Source: Siphonodentalium dalli (lineage: Eukaryota > Mollusca > Scaphopoda > Gadilida > Siphonodentaliidae). Taken from it: a stretch of 64,000 nt of DNA. The stretch lies in NCBI GenBank assembly GCA_032622095.1, contig CP136068.1, positions 184,018,796 to 184,082,795 of the forward strand. Direction: 5' to 3'. Made by a program: the position numbers and the translations under genes. Positions 57,091-64,000 of this stretch are shown one piece after another (the first letter of the stretch is position 1; each line of letters starts with the position of its first letter). Below the pieces are notes generated by a model. The model was not told the DNA's origin and did no database searches. It worked only from the letters and a program-made list of their open reading frames with translations.

Positions 57091-57892
57091 TCGATAGCTA
57101 CAACAATTCTATGGTAGATAGTTCAGGGCCGACCTGATGCATGCATCTTAGTTTTCTTGTCTACTATGGTGTTAGGGGTCTTTCTACGATGCTGCCAGGG
57201 CAATCTGATGCCGCTACGAAAAGGTACCGTTATTTGTCTAACGTTGTAATTTTTGCTGTGTGTTGATAATCCGTGCGATTTGAGAAACATTCAGTGTCTG
57301 TATGCTACCTTAACACCAGAATCAATCAAGTTTGTCACGTCTATTGTACTTACGAAAAAAATAAACAGAAACTGAACTGGTTATCGCTAATAATTTTGTT
57401 TCCATTCAGATAAGTTGTTATTCTGTCATTGATTATTTTATTGTAACGTTTTCCCACTGATGAGCTAATGGCTATAGCACGATAATTGTTCGGGTCGTCA
57501 GTAGGTCTTTTTTTTGTGTATCAAACTAAGTATTGACTTTGACCAGTCGGGCGGATAAATTCCCGACATACAAATAACAGTAAACAATTTCACAAAGTCG
57601 TCAATCAGTATGGGGACAGTTGTTTTTAGTAAGTCATTTGAGATTTGGTCAGGTCCAACAGCTTTACCACGTTCCAGTTGTCTAATTACTTTAAGTGTCT
57701 CATCTGCCGTAATAGTTTTGTCATTTTAGGAATCAATGTGTCATTAATTTTAATATCTGTTTCTGTAAGAGTGAGTAGTTGAATTTTTGGACAGTACAGT
57801 TTCTTAAAGAAGTCAACCGCATCGTCCGCGTTCGGGCCCTCAAATGTCGCTCTTTCTGTCGTGGCTTGGCTACTATCTTCCAATAGTTATTC

Positions 57893-58195
57893 TGTCATGA
57901 TGAACCAACTGTATCCATGCTGGACGTCCCAGAAAACCCAATGGACCCAGTAAAGAATCCAATCAACTAATCATAACCTCCAAATTCAAAAAAAACAAAC
58001 AAACAAAAACAAACAAAAACAAAAAAATTCAAATCAAATTCAAATCAAATAAATTATTTTATCACAAACCCTAATCATGAAGAGAAATTATCGCCAGTCG
58101 TTGCCAAAATAAATTAGTCATAATCATCAGCTTGTTGATGGTGGACTGAAATCGGAAGAAGAAGAAGAAGAAGAAGAAGAAGAAGAATCTCGGGG
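57893..58195. mobile_element. ~300 bp insertion inside the non-LTR relic
   Basis: It splits the ORF between ENPRD and YWKI. It contains an A-rich run (CAAACAAACAAAAACAAAC, 57990-58030), TCAAATCAAATTCAAATCAAA and, at one edge, a (GAA)n microsatellite (58157-58187). It may be a degraded short retroposon; no polymerase III boxes were recognised. Confidence 0.45.
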
Positions 58196-58685
58196 GTTTT
58201 CAGTTTCCAGTTTATCAAGAGCGTTATAACGCTCAGCGTAAAATGTTTTGTGTTTGCTTTTTAGTTCCTGTTTATAATCTTTTTATCATTAAGGAATCTG
58301 ATTCTTAATCTGTCATCATTTGGATGTTTCCGCATTTTTTTAATAGCATAATCAAGATATCGTTTTAGCTCTTTGCACCTATTATCAAACCATTTCTTTC
58401 TACGCGGCGTGTATCCATGCTTAATCCTTTTAACTGAACATACATTTGTATTTACCTGAGAGATTATATTCACTAAGTCACTGGCGGCTCCAAGAGCGCC
58501 TTGTTGGTCACATGAGTAGTTGCTAATTCTGAAGCTGTTTATTTGTTATTTTATGTTTGGGGAAGTAATTGATTCTTGTACTTTATATGGACTATCCGAT
58601 GTCCACTTGAGTTGCGTTATTTTGGTGTATTTATATTTGGGTATCTTGCTAACCTTACCCATATATTGGTAGTTTAGATGGAGTG

Positions 58686-59084
58686 TTAACCCTTTACCCA
58701 ACAAACCGGCCAAAACCGGCCAAATAAAGCTTCAACAGCCTAAAATATCTTCGGTCTGTCTCAATAGAACCATACAAATATGAATATCATTGGAACCGGC
58801 TCCTTGACCACATTGTGATAGTTACAGTTAGCCCTGTGCCAATGCATTCTCTTATATATGCGAGTCGACCATAGGTCGCCTCGCATATATAAGAGAATGC
58901 ATTGGCCTAAAAAAAATCTTTTTTTAACACTTTTTACCATTTTTTCTTACATTCTTTAACAATTTTATAATTTTTAATGTGTTAAACCAATGCATTCTCT
59001 TATATATGCGAGGCGACCTATGGTCGACTCGCATATATAAGAGAATGCATTGGCACAGGACCCTTCTGTTGGGTAAAGGGTTAA
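58686..59084. mobile_element. piggyBac-like MITE with twin hairpins (copy 2)
   Basis: TTAA 58686-58689, CCCTTTACCCAACA at 58690, TGTTGGGTAAAGGG ending 59080, TTAA 59081-59084. Hairpins at 58839-58905 and 58987-59053 match those of copy 1. Copy 1 is longer mainly in the AT-rich spacer between the hairpins. Inserted in the endonuclease-RT linker of the surrounding retrotransposon relic. Confidence 0.88.
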
Positions 59085-59999
59085 TTGACAGTGATCTGAG
59101 AATTCCGTTGGCAGCTTGACACAACAGTAATCTATATATAAAAGAGATCTATCGGAAATGATAGTATAATCTACTACGTTTGCACCCTGGTATTGGAAAC
59201 TAGTGAAGTGGCCGAGACGGTCATCAGGGTCTCTGTCGTTTGTTATTCTCAAACCAGCACTCTGACATAAATGTAATAACTTCTACCAATTGTGTTTACA
59301 CTGGTATCCATAATTGTCCTAGTGGTATCTGAATCTGCAAGATAATCGGTTGGTAGTGATAAGTGCTTGTCATTGTGGACTGTAACATTGTCCAGCAATT
59401 CAGCACATCTGCCGTTTAGATCTCCGCCATAAATAACTAATTCATTCGCGTCGTACTGAGCCAGCACATTTTCGATAGACGTGAATGCATCTACGTCTTT
59501 GTGACGAACTTTCCAAAAACTAGAATTAATTTGAGGTATATATACAGATACGAAAATTATATTGGCTGATTGGTTCATCAGCTCACCATTAAATTCAACA
59601 TATATACCAAACTCACTTACTGTGAATTGTCTCTTTACATATTTTTTTGAATTTTGACTGAAAGTAAAATGAAATTCCACCCTTTTTCTTTTCGGCATAT
59701 TTCCTGTGTAAATGTATGCATTCACAGCCTGAAATTTCTATGTCAGAGTTTTCATTATGCCAGGTCTCTGCTAATGTAATGAATTCATAGTTCAGTATCT
59801 GCATACGAAAGAAAGGATCGTGCAGCTTTCTGCATAACCCCTGTACATTCCAAGATGTGTATCGTATTGTATCAAAGGTAGCTGATTCTGAAATATTTGC
59901 ATACACTAATTCCGACCAAATGAACTAAAAAAACAGCGACATGGTCATTATGCTGTATCCATGCCCGTATCGCCATGTCCGTCCCACATGTACACGCGT

Positions 60000-62094
60000 C
60001 AGGGTTGGGGTAATTGTAATTTGTAATTGTAATTTAATGTAATTAATTACATTTTCCCAAGTAATTGGATGTAATTTGTAATTGAAGGTTTTTTTCAATT
60101 ACATGTAATTGAATGTAATTAATTACATTGAGAAAAGGGGTGTAATTTCAATTACATTTCAATTACATTCCAAAAATACAGACCAATATAACAAGTTAAC
60201 ACATCAGCATTTACTTGACTAGTGTTATACACATGGGGTCATTATCCTCATATTATTCTTCTATTCATTAGGCAACATTTTACCTTGCCCAATGATATTT
60301 CTGACAAATTCAAATCTACATGTAAACATTGTCCAACACTGATTTCGGGTTCAGCAAAAGCAACTTCAAATTTCATCACACATCTAAAGGTAAGTCATGT
60401 TGAATTTTATTTTATATTATTTATATATGTTATTGTTATTATTATATGTATATGTTTTAATACACCTACAATAATGTGTATATCATCATGACAATATGTA
60501 CATAATTAATACAAGTACATGTATTGAATTAAAAAAAACAAACAAAATTCATAAACATTATTGTTGTTTCTGAACATTCCGGGAATATATCTTTAAAAGT
60601 AATACATTCATTTTAAAACAATAATTGTTTATAACATTAATAATAAATGCATTTTGTCTTCATAACAAAACATCATTTAGTCTATTTGTTTTGAGCTTAA
60701 CTGTATTCACCTCCATATCTGGTCAGTTTTGTGCACTTAATCTGTCTTGCTGTCCTAATTATATGACTCCACTGCAGTATTTTATCAATGTGTTAATCCC
60801 CTAACAAAGGCAGCCTTAGGCAGGTGGCCTGTTTTACTTCATAATCCTGATTATGTCATTGTGTGTGATTTACAACCCTAGCTGGCTTGATTGTTTTAAT
60901 CCCTGCTATTAGTATGTAGGCAAATTATACATAATGATGTATCTTAATGTTAATTATTTTTGTTTCAGCGGAAACATAGGGATCAATATGAGCGCGCCCT
61001 CTTCAGTTTCATGGATGAAGTGCCAACTACGGGTGCATTTACATTGCTATAGAAATGTACACAGATCTACACGCAGACAGTGTAAACGGGTTGATATAGA
61101 AATGCACACAGAAAGAAAACGGTATTAGTTCGTGTGAGCAAAAATCGTGACCGCTACACGTCACGGTCAACACCCATATATTGCGACAGGCAAATCAGTT
61201 TTGATTAATTGTTACTCGGGCTTGGCGAATGTTTTCGTTGTCATTTCAACCCGTGTATTTCGAATATTGAACACGGATATGGACGTGGCAACTTGTTCAA
61301 CGGTTGGATATTTCATACCTGACACAACATTAGTTGTAATTTCCAAACCAACAATAGATTAAAAATGATCTTGTAGTTTGATTTTCAAACATTTTATTTG
61401 GGGGGGGGTATTGTTTTCGGACCAATATTTGCATAATTTCCTACTTTTTATCAAAATTTTGGACTGGAATGGCCATCAGCTGGAAATTTTCCAACCTTAT
61501 CATAGGGGCAGATGTAATGTTTGAAATGTCCAACACTTGGAAAGATTGTGTCCTGGTCCCTCCCCGCGGCCAGTCATCATCATCATATTTATTGTCTAAC
61601 AGCTATATATAAAAACTGCATGTAATTTAAGAAAACAATATTGTCCTACATTGGTTAACATTGTCATTGGAATTGTCATCAGTTAAAAATTTTACTACAT
61701 TTGGTCCAATAAAGGGTGTTGTAGGGTAACTGCATGATTTTCATTCTTTCTTCGAACCATTATCAAGTGGTATAAGGATACACTTTAAATACATGCGGCA
61801 CATACCAAATCGCTGTTATCTGCTGATAGTTGATACATTTTCATGTCTGGCCTAAACTGACACGACTCGCAGTGAATTGTCAATTACCAGAGTACAGATC
61901 AGCGCGCGTTTACTATTGGTAATCATGTTGTGATCACAGTAATGCGCGACACGTGACTTCATACAGATCTATATACATTTCTATAGCAATGTAAATGCAC
62001 CCTACACCGATCCTCACAACTGACAGTGATTACGAAATATCTGCAGGAACCGTGCGTGCCCAGTGATATCAGTCCAGTCACATACTAGCCACTT
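60000..62094 (+). mobile_element. Second hAT copy, right end missing, split by another element
   Basis: Starts CAGGGTTGGGGTAATTG and parallels 36446-37770: the BED half-finger (CKHCPTLISGSAKATSNFITHLK), donor GTAAGT at 60390, acceptor TTTCAG ending 60968, and RKHRDQYE. It is interrupted at 61031-62002, then resumes ACACCGATCCTCACAAC ... ATATCTGCAGGAACCGTGCG until about 62094, where a different hAT-like terminus begins. Compared with copy 1 it lacks an upstream segment and has ~110 extra bases in the intron. Confidence 0.85.
61031..62002. mobile_element. 972 bp element with 29 bp perfect TIRs and TAC duplication
   Basis: The ends GGGTGCATTTACATTGCTAT-AGAAATGTA are perfect inverted repeats over 29 bases. 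TAC flanks both sides (61028-61030, 62003-62005), while the uninterrupted hAT copy at 37.66 kb has a single TAC at the same point, proving a 3 bp duplication. A 3 bp duplication with GGG ends suits PIF/Harbinger-like elements, though their usual target is TWA. The interior has a G9 run and a 71-codon ORF (61147-61362) without known motifs. Confidence 0.85.
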
Positions 62095-62242
62095 CAGGGG
62101 CGGCGGAGCCAGGGGGCACAGGGGGCACGTGCCCCCCCCCCACTTTTTCCCCAATCTTCCAATGCTAAAAACATTGGATAAAATAATTTTTGATTCCCAA
62201 GAAAACATTCCATTAATAGACACATGTGTTTAATCTTATCAC
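62095..62242 (+). mobile_element. Terminus of another hAT-type element
   Basis: CAGGGGCGGCGGAGCCAGGG followed by a G/C-rich stretch and GTGCCCCCCCCCC. CAGGGGCGG starts are typical of hAT ends. It truncates the preceding hAT copy. The opposite end is not seen in the window. Confidence 0.5.
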
Positions 62243-62803
62243 TTATATATATATTCCTTTATTTCCTCCAGCAGTACCGGAGAGCAAGTAACACATGCAA
62301 ATACATTACAAATCACAATACATATATGGTTGCATAGGTATAATATAAAAGTTATACGATACGATAGATATAAATATAAGAATTGAGGACGACACACAGT
62401 ATTTTGGGATTCAATTAAGACCCAGACTATAAGGTGCTTCAAAGTATGCATATATGTGTATAATAAAAGAAGAAAAAATATATATATATATAAAAGCTAT
62501 CAGGGAGATTCATGTATACTGCGCACATGGTCATTTGCGTGCGCGTGAACTATATGGTATGTGCGATGGGTGTGTCATTCCCAACACAGGTGTGTCCCCA
62601 TAACAGTAAGCCGTTTTATGGACGTGATCGCATGGGTAGTCACGTCGTCTGGCGACGTTATTGCTATATAAAACGTTTGGTGTAGTATTATTCCACAAGC
62701 TATATACAATTTTGACATTCGCTATCCGGATTAAGTTGGAGACTGAAATTTTGCCAGACTTCTGCATTTGAACATGTAGACATGTCGTTACTCTACCATT
62801 TCC
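62243..62803 (-). other. Probable 3' UTR of a minus-strand non-LTR element
   Basis: Read on the minus strand the left edge is GGAGGAAATAAAGGAATATA then a TA run, similar in form to the tails at 32.41 and 38.46 kb. A TA microsatellite is at about 62480-62492. No supported ORF. Confidence 0.35.
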
Positions 62804-63365
62804 ATGTATGTTGTCCATAATAGGAACGCCCTTTTGATTAGGAAAGTGATAAATTTCTTCGAATGTCCTTTCTACACAGAAGCAAGGAACCGTATGTGGA
62901 CACGACTAGATGAGCATAAAGTGGTCATCACCAGTATTAAAGATATTCTCTTTGGCATACCCGAAATTAGCGACACCTTGAACAGGCAATTATTCGAGAC
63001 AGTACAATCATTCATCATTTTCACAGACCGATTTCAGTAATCATTATTCCATTGACTCCGCCCACTGCCACTGCCACAGCCACAACTACAACCTACATGT
63101 GTTTGATTGGGAGCCGGTTCCCCTATGTATACATAGCCGATCACATGGGACACCGTCTCCCACACAAATAACAACAAAACTTTCATTCCAGCAAAACCAA
63201 AACCATCGACTTGAATTCATCAGCAGCTGAACGCCAGGGGAGAGGAGCTTCACTAAGTTTCGTAACTTGTGCTCCGATCCCCTGTGCACCCACAACATCA
63301 TCCATATATTCTGTTTGTAAATTATTCCATGTATTTGTGGGTCACAATAAATATGTTCAAACAAA
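62804..63365 (+). pseudogene. Plus-strand non-LTR C-terminal fragment with 3' UTR
   Basis: The 78-codon ORF (to 63040) reads VINFFECPFYTEARNRMWTR and a helical end, matching the part just after the C-terminal zinc motif of non-LTR ORF2 proteins (the C-P-x-Y-x-x-x-R pattern). The 3' UTR continues to GTCACAATAAATATG (63345). Confidence 0.5.
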
Positions 63366-64000
63366 AACAATCAAACATAAATTCAATATCAGATTCTACG
63401 TGGCGACTGACGGCATCGGGCACGCATGCTAGAAAAACCAACAACTGTTTGTCACTAGACAAGTCATCGACAGCAAAGAAGCAGTCTATTCCGAAGTAAC
63501 TAAGGATGCAATACCACGTGTCATTCCTTATTACGGTCAGGTTGTTATTTGTACAGTTAAGTATGACATGTTCGACTGTGGTATTGAAAGTTGTGTTGCA
63601 CAATGGACACATTCCCGAATCCCATATCAGAGATTGCGTTATGAGATTTGCGATTGTGGCACACTCGTGCTTCAGTTTCGGGAAAGAACGACATATATGC
63701 CAAAGTGGCGAGACTTTGAGTGTTGAATAACATGCCGCAAATGGCATGAGCTGTATGTCATGTTCCATTCTGAATCTCCAGTCACGTTCCTGTGTGATTT
63801 TGACATTTGCTTTTACTAGACTTTTCCATGTCTCCTTTGTCGGGAACGTGCCCTCTTGTGCATATACACGACAATAATCCTGTAAGTCATATTTGGTTAG
63901 AACATGAGAAATATGGTATATAAATGATGACTCGTCAAGATTCGACCCAAGTGCAAAGTGGTCATTTAACCTGGACCGGAATATATGTTTCGAGTATTTG
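63322..64000 (-). pseudogene. Minus-strand non-LTR ORF2 C-terminus, running off the window
   Basis: One open minus-strand frame extends from the window edge (the part beyond 63768 reads YCRVYAQEGTFPTKETWKSL) to 63322. It contains the C-terminal zinc motif CPLCNTTFNTTVEHVILNC (C-x2-C-x10-H-x4-C). The GTFPTKETWKSLVKANVK segment aligns with GVFPGKQEWKNIVKSKVK in the 32.6 kb relic and SIFPKKSTWKCAINESW in the 35.4 kb relic, so all three belong to one superfamily. Its last ~20 codons overlap the plus-strand fragment's tail, so the true end is probably near 63390 and the frame is fused to foreign sequence. Confidence 0.75.

Larger units (their letters stand above)
57365..59940 (-). pseudogene. Non-LTR retrotransposon relic: endonuclease plus early RT, with nested insertions
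   Basis: Minus strand, several frames. Endonuclease: YTSWNVQGLCRKL ... FITLAETWHNENSDIEISG (59906-59613); after a frameshift LVIYGGDLNGRCAELLDN (59725-59249); then GANVVDYTIIS and FSDHCQL (59252-59085). A piggyBac-like MITE lies directly after the SDH motif. A linker (RRKKWFDNRCKELKRYLDYA, 58473-58261) continues to ENPRD, where ~300 bases are inserted, then YWKIVAKP and AVDFFKKLY (57883-57686), and RT motifs GKAVGPDQIS and NNYRAIAISSSVGK near 57690-57440. The sequence ends at NQFSF, near 57370. It therefore lacks the catalytic half of RT and the 3' end, unlike the usual 5'-truncated copies. Confidence 0.85.

Overview
This 64 kb window is AT-rich animal DNA, most likely from a lophotrochozoan and probably a mollusc. 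The grounds are spliced genes with GT...AG introns, an intronless rhodopsin-type receptor, tRNA-derived SINEs, several non-LTR retrotransposon relics, hAT/piggyBac/Harbinger/Mutator-type DNA transposons, a 164 bp satellite embedded in an element-like context, and a degenerate repeat whose wording (CAAGGGCCGTAACTCTGGT...GACGGACGGA) resembles one I associate with molluscan genomes. There is no prokaryotic or organellar signature. All homology calls were made by eye; no identity percentages or database hits were computed.

Layout. 1-11.8 kb: head-to-tail units of one interspersed repeat family, including a strictly alternating two-type (A/B) array at 7961-11770; an inverted-repeat element sits at 3.9-5.3 kb. 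12.07-12.36 kb: an intact SINE with a 12 bp target duplication. 12.56-14.87 kb: a long-TIR element bounded by TTAA, then a 17 bp minisatellite. 16.1-22.1 kb: two large inverted-repeat structures rich in AAGATGGCGGCC-like motifs. 22.8-25.96 kb: an element carrying twelve or more copies of a 164 bp satellite, with an inverted relative at 43.3-44.3 kb. 28.9-31.4 kb: two tandem paralogous genes encoding basic, low-complexity proteins with a shared SWS/TPS-RD/TPDYQ architecture (the second broken by one in-frame TGA), then a SWIM-zinc-finger-like fragment. 32.4-38.5 kb: two divergent non-LTR retrotransposon relics; a hAT element with an 8 bp target duplication sits in the 3' UTR of one. 38.5-43.1 kb: a Mutator-like transposase gene (one intron, three in-frame TAA codons) converging on a His-Me finger homing-endonuclease-like ORF, the pair flanked by 460 bp direct repeats that each contain an intact terminal exon. 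44.3-50.6 kb: degenerate repeats, a MITE, minisatellites and small non-LTR remains. 50.7-51.7 kb: an intact class A GPCR gene, the clearest host gene here. 52.1-64 kb: two piggyBac-like MITEs, palindromes, a non-LTR relic with nested insertions, a second hAT copy split by a 972 bp GGG-terminated element, and more non-LTR termini.

The intact or near-intact protein-coding content is therefore small: the GPCR, the SWS/TPS-RD gene at 28.9 kb, its interrupted paralogue, the duplicated terminal exons and the Mutator/endonuclease cassette. Nearly everything else is mobile-element or satellite sequence, and nested insertions let several insertion orders be read directly. The most unusual assemblage is the 38.5-43.1 kb cassette, followed by the paired SWS/TPS-RD genes.
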